Assembly (NCBI RefSeq): GCF_030538595.1
Contig: NZ_JAUNTS010000007.1
Coordinates: 106,371-170,370 of the forward strand
Length of the DNA stretch: 64,000 bases
From: Kocuria sp.
GTDB taxonomy: Bacteria; Actinomycetota; Actinomycetes; Actinomycetales; Micrococcaceae
Reading direction: 5' to 3'
The notes below the pieces were generated by a model. It was not told the DNA's origin, made no database searches, and was given only the letters and a program-made list of their open reading frames with translations. Shown piece after piece: positions 1-8,309 of the stretch. The translations under genes and the position numbers were made by a program. Numbering within the stretch: position 1 is the first letter of the stretch; the number at the start of each line of letters is the position of its first letter.

Positions 1-2091
1 ATCCACCAGCTGCACACAATGCAACAACGACGGCGCCTGGGCCAGGTACCGGTACAGCCCTTCGATTTTTTCCTGGTCGCTGAGCTCCTCCAGGGGACGT
101 CCCGAGGGAAGATCACCGGATTCGGCTGCCGCCTCCAGGTACATGCTCACCTGCCGCTGAGCTTCTGCCCGCTCCACCTCCACCGGGCGCTCCAAAACAC
201 CCAGGTCAGCCCGCAGATCCACCTGAATGCCCTCCAGGAAACCGGCAGTCGGTGGAAGATCGTGCGTGCCCACGGAGGCAAATGCCTCCACGCGGTAGGT
301 GCTCGGATCCTTGGGCGCGCCATCTTCCTGTTCAAACCACAGAACGGAGGTGCCCAGCACCCCGCGTTCGGACAGGAACTCTCGGGCGGATGGTTCCACG
401 GTGCCCAGGTCCTCACCCACCACCACCACACCGGCGCGTTGGGCCTCCAACGCCAGGATGCCAACCATCGCCTCATGGTCGTAGTACACGTAGGCGCCGT
501 CGGAAGCCTTGTTGCCTTCTGGAATCCACCACAGACGGAACAACCCGATCACGTGATCCACGCGAATGCCGCCGGCGTGGCGGAAGATGGTCCGCAGCAT
601 TTCCCGCCACGGCTTGTAGCCGGCCTGGGCCAGTTTTTGCGGGTGCCAGGGCGGCTGGGACCAGTTCTGTCCCTGCTGGTTGTACATGTCCGCCGGTGCC
701 CCCACGGAGACCCCGTGGGCCAGGACGTCATGGAGCGTCCAGGCATCGGCACCGTCCTTGGTGACGCCAACGGCCAAATCGTGCATGACGCCGATTTCCA
801 TTCCGGCTGACTGAGCTGCGCGTTGGGCCGCCCCCAGCTGGTTGTCCAGCAACCACTGGAGCCACACAAAAAAATTCACGCGGTCTTTGAGTCGTTCCCG
901 AGCCTCGGCAGCATATGGCCCATCCGGTGTGGCAGCCTCCGTGGCCCACAGTTCGTGCTCAACGCCCAGTTCCTCCCGCAGCGCGCACCACAACGCAAAG
1001 TCCTGCAGGTGCGTACCGCCGTCGCGGACAAATTTCTCCAGCTGCTGTTGGCGCTGCGGTGAGCGGCGAACGGTGTAGAGCAGTTCCAGGCTCTTTAGTT
1101 TGGCGGCGTAAATGCCATCCCGGTCAATGTGGTCCGCATCCAGCACTTTGCGACGTTCAAGGGCAGCCAACGTGGACACCACTTCCAGATCACTGGGGCG
1201 CAGGTAGGCGTATTCACGTACATCGGCTACACGCAGATACAGCGGGTTGAAGAACCGGCGTGTGGTGGGCAGGTACGGGGAAGGCTCAATGGGCGGCACG
1301 GGTTCGGAGGCATGCAACGGGTTGACCAGGATGTAGTCCGCTCCCTGCTGCCCACCGATCGCAGCCAGGGCGGCAAGGTCGTTGATGTCGCCCACTCCCC
1401 AGGAGCGGTTGGAGGCCACGGAGTAGAGCTGCACGGCCCATCCCCATCGACGCCGCCCCTCCAGCCGGTCCGTTGTCCGCAGTCGTGCCGGGGTCACCGC
1501 AACTTCGGTGCTGTACTGGTCGCCGTCAACCACGGCACGCAGCGTGTACCACTCCGGAGCCAGGTCAGTGGGCAGGTCTAAAAACACCCGGTGCACTGCC
1601 GCACCATTGACCTGCCGGGTTTCAGCCGGAGTGTCCGAATGCGACAGGGCAACGACTTGGTCCCCCACCAGAATCTCCACCGTGGGCTGGGGCATGGCCT
1701 CGTCAGGCTCTGTCATGGCCGCGTCAGGCTCCGATTCCTGCACCGGGATGTGCAGCGCAACCGTGGTGGGTTCACCCTCCGTGGTCACCACCACGGGTGG
1801 GAGGACCCCTTGCCAGGATTCGTCCTGCTTGGCCGCCAGCGATGCCTGCGCGGTGTCCTCGTCCGTCAGGTCCGCCCCCAGTGCGCTCAGCACGGCTTCC
1901 AAGGTGGCCTGCGGAACGGTGACCTCACCGCCATCGAACCCGTCATAGCGGGTGCGTACACCGTAAGCGGCGGCCAATTCGGTCAGCGAGTCGCCACTCA
2001 CCTGCCCGGCGCCGACACCGTCCTGGGTGCTGGCACTTCCCGTGCTCTGGGGATCTGAGGGAGTCGGCGATGCTGAGGCGGAAGACTGCAT
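1..2091 (-). CDS. malQ: 4-alpha-glucanotransferase (amylomaltase), C-terminus cut by window edge
   Basis: Transfers 1,4-alpha-glucan segments between maltodextrins in cytosolic maltose/glycogen metabolism (GH77). The 697 visible codons begin at the ATG ending at 2091 and run off the left edge without a stop. GH77 landmarks are present: RVDHVIGL with the nucleophile Asp near residue 511, VVGEDLG with the acid/base Glu near 560, and SVGTHDLP with the third acidic residue near 607. The first ~200 residues form the extra N-terminal region common in actinobacterial MalQ, preceded by a Ser/Thr-rich stretch. Actinobacterial relatives are about 700-730 residues, so only the last few tens of residues should be missing. 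It is divergent from the HAD gene. Another ATG 8 bases upstream is out of frame. Confidence 0.93.
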   Translation of the reverse strand, partial: MQSSASASPTPSDPQSTGSASTQDGVGAGQVSGDSLTELAAAYGVRTRYDGFDGGEVTVPQATLEAVLSALGADLTDEDTAQASLAAKQDESWQGVLPPVVVTTEGEPTTVALHIPVQESEPDAAMTEPDEAMPQPTVEILVGDQVVALSHSDTPAETRQVNGAAVHRVFLDLPTDLAPEWYTLRAVVDGDQYSTEVAVTPARLRTTDRLEGRRRWGWAVQLYSVASNRSWGVGDINDLAALAAIGGQQGADYILVNPLHASEPVPPIEPSPYLPTTRRFFNPLYLRVADVREYAYLRPSDLEVVSTLAALERRKVLDADHIDRDGIYAAKLKSLELLYTVRRSPQRQQQLEKFVRDGGTHLQDFALWCALREELGVEHELWATEAATPDGPYAAEARERLKDRVNFFVWLQWLLDNQLGAAQRAAQSAGMEIGVMHDLAVGVTKDGADAWTLHDVLAHGVSVGAPADMYNQQGQNWSQPPWHPQKLAQAGYKPWREMLRTIFRHAGGIRVDHVIGLFRLWWIPEGNKASDGAYVYYDHEAMVGILALEAQRAGVVVVGEDLGTVEPSAREFLSERGVLGTSVLWFEQEDGAPKDPSTYRVEAFASVGTHDLPPTAGFLEGIQVDLRADLGVLERPVEVERAEAQRQVSMYLEAAAESGDLPSGRPLEELSDQEKIEGLYRYLAQAPSLLHCVQLVD

Positions 2092-2205
2092 GGCTCCATG
2101 CTAACGAGGCCGCGGGCCGCAGCAGCCACCGGCACCTGCGCCCAATGCACTCACCGGGGCCGCGAGCGCTCTGACAGCACACCTGGCTTCAGGCATGCTG
2201 GGGGC

Positions 2206-2928
2206 ATGGAATCCACTGCTGCCCCCGCCCCACGCCCGTTGTACCCAGAACTTGTGCCCGCTGCGGTGGTTTTTGACTGCGACGGCGTTCTTCTGGACAC
2301 CGAATCCGCGTGGGCAGAAGTTCAGGCGGAGATTTTCCGCCGCCACGGCCTGCCTTACAGTTCCCAGGACCAACGGCGCCTGATGGGCTGGTCCGCCGCA
2401 GATGTTGCCCAGGAGGTTGCCCGTCTGGTGGCTGAAGGACCCGGGTCTGTGCAGCCCACCGCACAGCAGAAGCCCACTGCACAGCAGATTCGTGCTGATG
2501 TCTTGGAGGTTGAGGCTGAAATCCTCACCGGCCGCATGCCACCCATCCCGGGGGCGCTGGCGCTGGTCCAGCGGATTTCACGCGCTGTCCCCACCGCCGT
2601 GGCCTCCAACTCAACGGCAAAGATTTTGCACACCAAAATGACCGCCACAGGCATTGCCGATCATGTTCACACGTGGGTGTCTTCGGACGACGTCGAAAAC
2701 GCCAAACCCGCCGCGGACATGTACGTGGAGGCTGCCCGCAGGCTGGGAGTGGCACCCGAACAGTGTTTGGCCGTGGAGGACTCCCCCGCAGGCGCCACAG
2801 CAGCCAACCGGGCAGGGATGCGAGTGATCGGGCTCAGCCACGACGGCGAACCGGTCCCGGCGTCCTGGACCATCAGCAGCCTGGAGCAACCGGAGTTCAT
2901 GGAGCTTGTGGAGTCCTGGGGCTGGTGA
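2206..2928 (+). CDS. HAD-superfamily hydrolase, beta-phosphoglucomutase/phosphatase-like
   Basis: Cytosolic phosphatase or phosphomutase of HAD subfamily IA, 240 residues. Motif I is FDCDGVLLD near residue 24. A cap domain follows, then motif II in VASNST, a Lys region in NAKPAAD, and motif IV in VEDSPAGATAA near residue 185. That layout fits the beta-phosphoglucomutase/Gph group, but the substrate cannot be read from sequence. The ATG at 2206 puts motif I at the usual distance; an in-frame start 36 codons upstream adds only low-complexity sequence. It is divergent from malQ, which could hint at sugar-phosphate work, and it converges on the CitE-like gene 30 bp away. Confidence 0.85.
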   Translation: MESTAAPAPRPLYPELVPAAVVFDCDGVLLDTESAWAEVQAEIFRRHGLPYSSQDQRRLMGWSAADVAQEVARLVAEGPGSVQPTAQQKPTAQQIRADVLEVEAEILTGRMPPIPGALALVQRISRAVPTAVASNSTAKILHTKMTATGIADHVHTWVSSDDVENAKPAADMYVEAARRLGVAPEQCLAVEDSPAGATAANRAGMRVIGLSHDGEPVPASWTISSLEQPEFMELVESWGW

Positions 2929-2957
2929 CCAGTGGGCGGGTGAAAGCGGTTGCCCGC

Positions 2958-3806
2958 TCAGCGGTTCCAGAGGCCGTATGTCTTGGCCAAGTCGGAGACC
3001 TTACGGGCGCGGGCCAAGCGCGGCAAGTAGCTGCCGTCCATGGTGCCATTGTCCCCGGTCTCGAACTTTTGGATCAGCTCCCGAGCCCAGGCGATTTCCT
3101 GTTCGGACGGCGCCAACCCAACGTTGATGCCGTCGGTTTGATGGGGGTCCAGCGTCAGCTTGCCCGTCATGCCCATGGACTGGGTGACTCCACAAGCCTT
3201 CGCCAGATCATCCCCGTGTGCCCCCACGCTGGGACCGTCAATGGGCCCGGGCAGCAGGCCCACGCGGGAAGCCACCACCAGCACCGACCGTGCATAGGCC
3301 AGGGCCATGGGGTCATCCGAGGCACCGGTGTCACGGCGGAAGTCACCCACCCCAAAAGCCAGCCGGAACACACCGGGGGCCCGGGCGATGTCGTTGGCGT
3401 TCACCAGACCCACGGCAGATTCAATCAGTGCAATCACGGGTGTTCCCGCGGGCATCATCATGGCGGTGCGGGTGATGTGATCGGGATGCTCCGTTTTGGC
3501 CAGCATCAAACCGCGTAGGTTCTTGGCTTCGGCCAGAGCCTCCAGATCGTCACGCCAGTGTTCGGAGGTGATGTCATTGATGCGAACCCAGGCACCGGCG
3601 CCGTCGTTGAGCGCATCCACCACCGCCGCACGCCCCTGCGCTTTCTGCTCCTCCGGCAAACCGTCCTCGATGTCAAAGATGACCGAGTCGGCTTCGGATG
3701 CCAGTGCGTCAGGAAAAGTGGATGGGTCAGAGGCCCCCACCAGCAAAACCGAGCGGGACAGGCGAGCGGGCAGCGCGGCGGCGCGTTGATTGCGGAACGG
3801 GCTCAC
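2958..3806 (-). CDS. HpcH/HpaI aldolase / citrate lyase beta-like (CitE) protein
   Basis: A 282-residue CoA-ester lyase-family TIM barrel. The chain starts with an SVLLVGASDPSTF strand, then has DIEDGLPEEQKAQGR, in which the acidic pair binds the metal, and ALIESAVGLVNANDIA with the second metal Glu. Such stand-alone CitE-like proteins cleave or hydrolyse malyl-CoA, citramalyl-CoA or related esters; no citrate lyase alpha or gamma subunit lies nearby, so citrate fermentation is unlikely. The GTG start at 3806 follows an AGAAGGAA ribosome-binding site; a longer in-frame extension upstream would overlap the next gene. The exact substrate is unknown. Confidence 0.82.
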   Translation of the reverse strand: MSPFRNQRAAALPARLSRSVLLVGASDPSTFPDALASEADSVIFDIEDGLPEEQKAQGRAAVVDALNDGAGAWVRINDITSEHWRDDLEALAEAKNLRGLMLAKTEHPDHITRTAMMMPAGTPVIALIESAVGLVNANDIARAPGVFRLAFGVGDFRRDTGASDDPMALAYARSVLVVASRVGLLPGPIDGPSVGAHGDDLAKACGVTQSMGMTGKLTLDPHQTDGINVGLAPSEQEIAWARELIQKFETGDNGTMDGSYLPRLARARKVSDLAKTYGLWNR

Positions 3807-3836
3807 GGGATTCCTTCTGGTGGTGGGGCGGGGACT

Positions 3837-3901
3837 GGTGCTCCCATGATACGGGTGGGCGTACCCATGACGGGTGCATCCACCCGCCCGCCAGAGCACC
3901 A
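3837..3901. terminator. Inverted repeat in the gap after the hydroquinone reductase gene
   Basis: TGGTGCTC and its complement GAGCACCA enclose an inner GGGTGGG/CCACCCG pair, giving a nested hairpin downstream of the minus-strand reductase gene. There is no clear U tract, so termination is only a likely role. Confidence 0.4.
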
Positions 3902-3924
3902 ACAGCGCCTCACTCACACCGGAC

Positions 3925-5031
3925 TCACACCGGCAGCGGGGTGTGCCGTTGATCCACCCGTTCGCCCTCCGGAACAGGGCCGGGGGCCGTTCCTGCGCCG
4001 AACGGTTCACCACCCAAAGATTCCCGCCCGTGGGACTGCAACCAGTTCTGCAGATCCGGGCCCACGGGCACAATCTGGGTGGGGTTGATGTCCGTGTGCA
4101 CCACGTAGTAGTGCTCCTTGATCTGCTGAAAGTCCACGGTGTCGCCAAATCCTGGGGTGGTGAAGAGGTCACGGGCGTACCCCCACAGATTGGGCATTTC
4201 GGTGAGCTTGTTGCGGGAGCACTTGAAATGCCCGTGATACACGGGGTCAAAGCGAACCAGCGTGGTGAACAACCGGACATCAGCTTCCGTGATGTGATCA
4301 CCCATCAGGTAGCGGCGGTCTGCCAGCCGTTCCTCCAGCCAGTCCATGGCCACCCACAGGCGGTCATAGGCCTGGTCATAGGCTTCCTGCGAACCGGCAA
4401 AACCACACCGGTACACACCGTTGTTGATCTCCGTGTAGATGCGCTTCATGACGGCGCGCATCTCATCTTCCAGCTCTGCGGGCCACAGATCAGGGGCACC
4501 AGTGCGGTGGAAGGCGCTCCACTCCTTGGCAAAATCCTCTGTGATCTGCGGGAAGTTGTTGGTCACCGCCTGACCACTTTCAATCTCCACCACGGCCGGA
4601 ACCGTGATCCCCCGTGGATAGTCGGGGAAGCGCGCAAAGTAGGCCTCCTGCAAACGCTCGATTCCCAGCACCGGGTCTTTGCCGTCAGCATCCAGTTGAA
4701 AATCCCAGGACCGGGCGTCATGGGTGGGTCCGGGCAACCCCACGGAGATGGCATCTTCCAGCCCCAAGAGGCGGCGCACAATCAGGGTGCGGTTGGCCCA
4801 CGGACAGGCCCGTGCCGCCACCAGCCGATACCGCCCGGCCTCAACCGGCCACGCCCGTGCACCTTCAGGGATTGTGGCTGTGGCTGGGTCAGCCACAATG
4901 CGGTCCTCAATGTAGTTGGTGTCACGGTCATAGGACTCACCTGCGTGAACGTAAGCACCTTGGGTGCTGTGCTGCGGGCCGGCATCCTGCTGGTCCGGCT
5001 GCTTCTGGGGGTCGGTGCTGTCCTGGCTCAC
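3925..5031 (-). CDS. Thiol-dependent hydroquinone reductase (glutathionyl-hydroquinone-reductase family, Xi-class GST)
   Basis: A 368-residue cytosolic enzyme of the YqjG/EcM4 family, which removes a low-molecular-weight thiol from thiol-conjugated hydroquinones; in actinobacteria the thiol is probably mycothiol (inference). The N-terminal thioredoxin fold holds the family motif ACPWAN near residue 85, with the catalytic Cys. The C-terminal helical domain contains the conserved run YLMGDHITEADVRLF followed by RFDPVYHGHFKC. The tail beyond ~335 is low complexity. It is the only enzyme in the window clearly tied to quinone conjugates and could support aromatic catabolism. The ATG at 5031 lies ahead of an acidic, probably disordered leader of ~30 residues, so the real start could be slightly further in. 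Confidence 0.87.
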   Translation of the reverse strand: MSQDSTDPQKQPDQQDAGPQHSTQGAYVHAGESYDRDTNYIEDRIVADPATATIPEGARAWPVEAGRYRLVAARACPWANRTLIVRRLLGLEDAISVGLPGPTHDARSWDFQLDADGKDPVLGIERLQEAYFARFPDYPRGITVPAVVEIESGQAVTNNFPQITEDFAKEWSAFHRTGAPDLWPAELEDEMRAVMKRIYTEINNGVYRCGFAGSQEAYDQAYDRLWVAMDWLEERLADRRYLMGDHITEADVRLFTTLVRFDPVYHGHFKCSRNKLTEMPNLWGYARDLFTTPGFGDTVDFQQIKEHYYVVHTDINPTQIVPVGPDLQNWLQSHGRESLGGEPFGAGTAPGPVPEGERVDQRHTPLPV

Positions 5032-5217
5032 GATGTCCTCTCGGGGTTCGCCTCAGTGGTCTCCACCTTCACATTTGATGATACGTCACCAAAATTGCCC
5101 CGGTCGAGGGTTCTCACTCACGGAACTGCAACGATCAGCCAACACCCCGCAGGCCCGAGCAGTACCCTGATCACACCGGCTCATTCAGCGGTAGGCACTC
5201 GCCTCAGGAGAAATCTC

Positions 5218-5946
5218 ATGACCCCCAGCCAGCATCCACCGGAGCAACCGCAGGATTCCCCGCTGCCCCAGTGGGGTCGCATGCGCCCAGTCGGCCACGC
5301 TGCGGCCAATCCCGCTGCCGCCGCTGATGCCACCAAACAGACACCGCAACCATCCGCGCAGACAGTTGCGGCCCGGCGTCGTGCAGTGCGAGGGCTGTCA
5401 CTGGCGCTGATCATGTTGGGAACACTTCTAGGTTTTGGGTTGGCGGCGTTGGGCCGACCATGGATGGGTGCCATTGGGTTGCTACCCGTGTTGACCGGGC
5501 TGGCCGGGTACGCGGCAGTTCACTGGGGCGTCCACGCCGCCTTGCGACCACCGCACGTGGCACCGTCACGGCCGGGGCGCAGCTGGTGGTGGCTGCCCGC
5601 CACCTTCGGCATCTTGGGGCTGGCCGCCGTGGGGGCGGCTTTCGGCACGGATGCGGCAACTCCGGAAACCGGCAGCCCGTGGACCGTGGTGTGGCTGGTG
5701 ACGGCCGCCACCTTGCTCACCGCCGCCGGGCTGGGATGCGGCCTGGTGGCGGTCTCTCGTCTGACAGTGGACGATGACGACGACGCCCCCTTGCGCAAAG
5801 TCGACTGGGATCACGAATACCCGCAGCGCTATCCCAATCAGCCCCGACAGCCGCGTCCGCTGTACGACTCGTCGTGGATCACGGGGCAGTCCGGGTCGTC
5901 ACACTCCCACACACAACCGCCGCAGAATGATCCTGACCAGAACTGA
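5218..5946 (+). CDS. Hypothetical membrane protein with four predicted helices
   Basis: A 242-residue protein that I do not recognise. A disordered, Pro/Gln/Ala-rich cytosolic leader of ~60 residues is followed by two closely spaced hydrophobic helices (about 62-82 and 85-105), two more after a short loop (about 125-145 and 158-180), an acidic cluster of five Asp, and a Pro/Gln/Ser-rich tail. The ATG at 5218 is chosen because AGGAGA lies just upstream; the much longer open frame upstream is antisense to the reductase gene. The MarR gene follows on the same strand after ~120 bp. Confidence 0.7.
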   Translation: MTPSQHPPEQPQDSPLPQWGRMRPVGHAAANPAAAADATKQTPQPSAQTVAARRRAVRGLSLALIMLGTLLGFGLAALGRPWMGAIGLLPVLTGLAGYAAVHWGVHAALRPPHVAPSRPGRSWWWLPATFGILGLAAVGAAFGTDAATPETGSPWTVVWLVTAATLLTAAGLGCGLVAVSRLTVDDDDDAPLRKVDWDHEYPQRYPNQPRQPRPLYDSSWITGQSGSSHSHTQPPQNDPDQN

Positions 5947-6069
5947 TGTGCAATTCTGGTGCAGCCTGCACCCCACCGGGCCATGGGCCGTCCGCGCAGC
6001 ACTTTCCCGCGATCAGCACCCTCAGCCCTTGCACACAGCCGAGACCCCGGCCACTGAAAGTGATTGCCC

Positions 6070-6609
6070 ATGCACCCCGTGGAACACACCTCCATCACCC
6101 GGCAACAGCCGCAGACCGACCACTCAGCGGCCACCGAACACCCCCAAGAACCGCACTGGCTCACGGCTGCGGAGCAGCGCACGTGGCGCAGTTTTCTTTT
6201 TGGCTCCCGCGCCATGCTGCGCGCCATTGACAAGCAACTGACCCGCGACAGCAACCTCTCCGGTGCTGAATATGACGTTCTGGTCCCACTGTCCGAATCC
6301 CCCAGCGGCGTACTGCGCTCGCGTGACCTGCTGGAGTTCCTGGGGTGGGAACGCAGTCGCCTGTCGCACCTTCTGGTGCGCATGGATCGCCGCAGTCTGA
6401 TCCAGCGCAAACCGTGCGACGACGACGCCCGCGGCCTGGATGTTTCCATCACACCCCAGGGGCGCCGAGCCATCGAGGCTGCCGCCCCGGCTCATCTGGC
6501 CATGGTTCGCGCGGTGCTCATGGATGAGCTGACAGAGGACGAAACACGCGCGATCAACAGCATTTACGACAAGCTCACGGCCAACCTCAGAGCACATGAC
6601 CTGGGTTGA
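6070..6609 (+). CDS. MarR-family transcriptional regulator
   Basis: A 179-residue winged-helix repressor-type protein. Helices around LSGAEYDVLVPLSE lead into the recognition segment RDLLEFLGWERSRLSHLLVRMDRRSLI (about residues 85-112), then the beta wing with DDARGLDVSITPQGRRAIE, and C-terminal dimer helices. MarR proteins commonly sense phenolics or oxidants; nearness to aromatic catabolism and a hydroquinone reductase is suggestive, but no operator was identified. ATG 6070 is preferred over a TTG two codons upstream. Confidence 0.88.
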   Translation: MHPVEHTSITRQQPQTDHSAATEHPQEPHWLTAAEQRTWRSFLFGSRAMLRAIDKQLTRDSNLSGAEYDVLVPLSESPSGVLRSRDLLEFLGWERSRLSHLLVRMDRRSLIQRKPCDDDARGLDVSITPQGRRAIEAAAPAHLAMVRAVLMDELTEDETRAINSIYDKLTANLRAHDLG

Positions 6610-6639
6610 TGGCCGCTAGGCGTACCCGGAGGCGCCGAG

Positions 6640-6702
6640 TTCCCACCTGGCTGCGAGATCACCGCCCACAGCATGGGGACTCGGCGCATTTGTGGGAAGT
6701 CA
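6640..6702 (+). repeat. Dispersed 63-bp repeat, copy A
   Basis: This copy matches 60402-60464 at 53 of 63 positions without gaps. It starts with TTCCCA and ends with TGGGAAGTCA, so the ends are inverted. In this copy GCGCCGAGTTCCCA, just left of and into the repeat, also pairs with TGGGGACTCGGCGC inside it. Confidence 0.7.
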
Positions 6703-6736
6703 GTCACGGGTTATAGGGGCTGACCCCACGAATAGG

Positions 6737-6773
6737 GACGGGCCCTGCCACTTGGGGAATGGCAGGGCCCGTC
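6737..6773. terminator. Strong hairpin downstream of the MarR gene
   Basis: Perfect 14-bp arms (GACGGGCCCTGCCA and its complement) enclose a 9-nt loop. No U tract follows. It may end transcription from the MarR gene. Confidence 0.55.
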
Positions 6774-7096
6774 AAACGTCCATATCGGGGGAACAGGACG
6801 TCAACCACGCGCGGGAATCATCCGGTAGCACATTGGGGATCGCTACCGGGCCGATACGCGCAGCAACTTCAATATAGGGGACAACCTGTCCCCACACAAG
6901 TGGTCGATTTATCATCGGTTTGGAAAAGCACCGAGGTGGGCGGTGCCGCGCCCACCTGCGCAGAGACCAGAACGCCCCAAGTGGGAGCTTTTCACCCCGC
7001 AAATACACCCTGAGCAGCACATTTGCCGCCACACCTCCTACATCTTTATTGATCTTCATATATCTGCACAGCGCCGAAAACCTGCGACAACAAATG

Positions 7097-7138
7097 ACAA
7101 CTAGGTCCGCCACACCTGTGTGTGACGGACCTAGTTGT
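7097..7138 (-). terminator. catA transcription terminator
   Basis: ACAACTAGGTCCG and CGGACCTAGTTGT pair perfectly, with an inner CACA/TGTG extension, 12 bp beyond the catA stop codon. Confidence 0.75.
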
Positions 7139-7150
7139 GACTACAAACAA

Positions 7151-8035
7151 TCAGCGGGATTCGCCTTCACGCGCCAAGACGTAGTCGTACACGGCTTCCT
7201 CACCCTCGCCGCCGTCGGTACGCGGTGTGGGGGCAAGCATGAGTTCGGGTTTGACTGCCGATGCAATGTCGTCCTCGTTGTGCGGATCACCCGGGAAGTA
7301 CAGCTGCTGGGTCACCAGCTGATAGCCGGGAGCGTGCACCTTGATGTGAATGTGCGCCGGGCGCCACGCGTGCCATCCAGCTGCGGCAATGAGCTGACCA
7401 CAGGCGCCGTCGGTGGGGATCTGGTAGGGCGCCGGGCGCATGGTGTTGATCTCAAAGTTGCCGTCCTGATCCGCCAGGACCACACCCCGGAAGAGCCACT
7501 TGGGCAGTTCGGGCGCGTACTGAGAGTAGAAGCCCAGTGCATCCGCGTGCCAGATTTCAATCACAGCATCCTTGATGGGCTCACCCGCGGTGTCTTTGAA
7601 GGAGCCCGTGAACTTCAAGGGGGTTCCGGATTCGTCCTCACGCATTTCCAAAGTGGCCGGCGTGGACATCTCCGGCGCATTGGGGACGTAGTACGGACCT
7701 TCAATGGTGCCCACCGCTCCGGGGCGATCCACGGAGTTGATGTCCTCGATGGTGTGCTCCAGCCAGACGTCCAGGAACAGGGGCCATTCACCGTCTGTGC
7801 CCACCTTGATCAGCCAGGCCTTCAGCGCGTTGTACTCGTCGTACGTCACGCTGTGCTTGACGGCCACGTCATTGATGGCCTGAATGACCTCACCCGCCAA
7901 GGCGGAAACCCGCTCCTGGGAGACCTCCATCCCGTGCAACTTGCCGGATTCACTGAATCGCTGAGTGGCCAAGGTCCCGGCCTCAACGGCAGTGCCTTCA
8001 TTCTCCTGCCGGGTATCGGTACTGGACTCGCTCAT
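7151..8035 (-). CDS. catA: Catechol 1,2-dioxygenase
   Basis: Intradiol ring cleavage of catechol to cis,cis-muconate with non-haem Fe(III), in the cytosol. It is 294 residues, normal for actinobacterial enzymes. The iron ligands of the family are visible: a Tyr in GPYYVP near 113, a Tyr in PAPYQIP near 201, and two His in RPAHIHI near 228. The N-terminal ~100 residues are the helical dimerisation domain. ATG 8035 follows GGAGGAAG; an in-frame ATG 11 codons upstream lacks such a site. It is divergent from benA, so the two first steps after benzoate are controlled from one 274-bp region. Confidence 0.96.
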   Translation of the reverse strand: MSESSTDTRQENEGTAVEAGTLATQRFSESGKLHGMEVSQERVSALAGEVIQAINDVAVKHSVTYDEYNALKAWLIKVGTDGEWPLFLDVWLEHTIEDINSVDRPGAVGTIEGPYYVPNAPEMSTPATLEMREDESGTPLKFTGSFKDTAGEPIKDAVIEIWHADALGFYSQYAPELPKWLFRGVVLADQDGNFEINTMRPAPYQIPTDGACGQLIAAAGWHAWRPAHIHIKVHAPGYQLVTQQLYFPGDPHNEDDIASAVKPELMLAPTPRTDGGEGEEAVYDYVLAREGESR

Positions 8036-8061
8036 GTCTTCCTCCGCGTGGTTGTCAGGTG

Positions 8062-8087
8062 AGGTCACTCTGGATCAATTGTGACCT
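8062..8087. promoter_or_regulatory. Candidate operator between catA and benA
   Basis: AGGTCAC and GTGACCT form a perfect inverted repeat with a 12-nt spacer, 27 bp upstream of the catA start in the divergent catA-benA region. BenR is the obvious candidate ligand, but this is inferred from position only. Confidence 0.45.
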
Positions 8088-8309
8088 GAACTACATCGAG
8101 GCTACGGCGCAGATTCCCCCTCAGACAAATATCAATCAACGGTGATTTATGCACTAATCCACAATTTCCAACCCCCTTGGTACCCACTAGGTATTCACCT
8201 GATGTGCCGGGCATCACAGCCTTCCAGACTGTTCTCTCAACGGGCAACGATCCATGACCGAGCGACCTCGGCGCGGATACCAGCCACACATCTGGAACAA
8301 GGGGCAGAG

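Larger units (their letters stand above)
6610..7096. other. Gene-free, hairpin-rich intergenic region
   Basis: No convincing gene lies between the MarR stop and the catA terminator. The stretch contains one copy of a dispersed 63-bp repeat (6640-6702), a 14-bp-arm hairpin (6737-6773), three smaller perfect hairpins (6822-6849, 6877-6893, 6934-6957), and TATAGGGG twice (6712 and 6873). Short open frames here have no recognisable domain. Confidence 0.6.

Noticed and set aside
3874..5217. Upstream extension of the membrane protein at 5218
   Set aside because: The extension is antisense to the hydroquinone reductase; a good ribosome site marks the start at 5218.
6772..7113. 113-codon minus-strand frame in the gap upstream of catA
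   Set aside because: No ribosome site and no recognisable family; it overlaps several hairpins.
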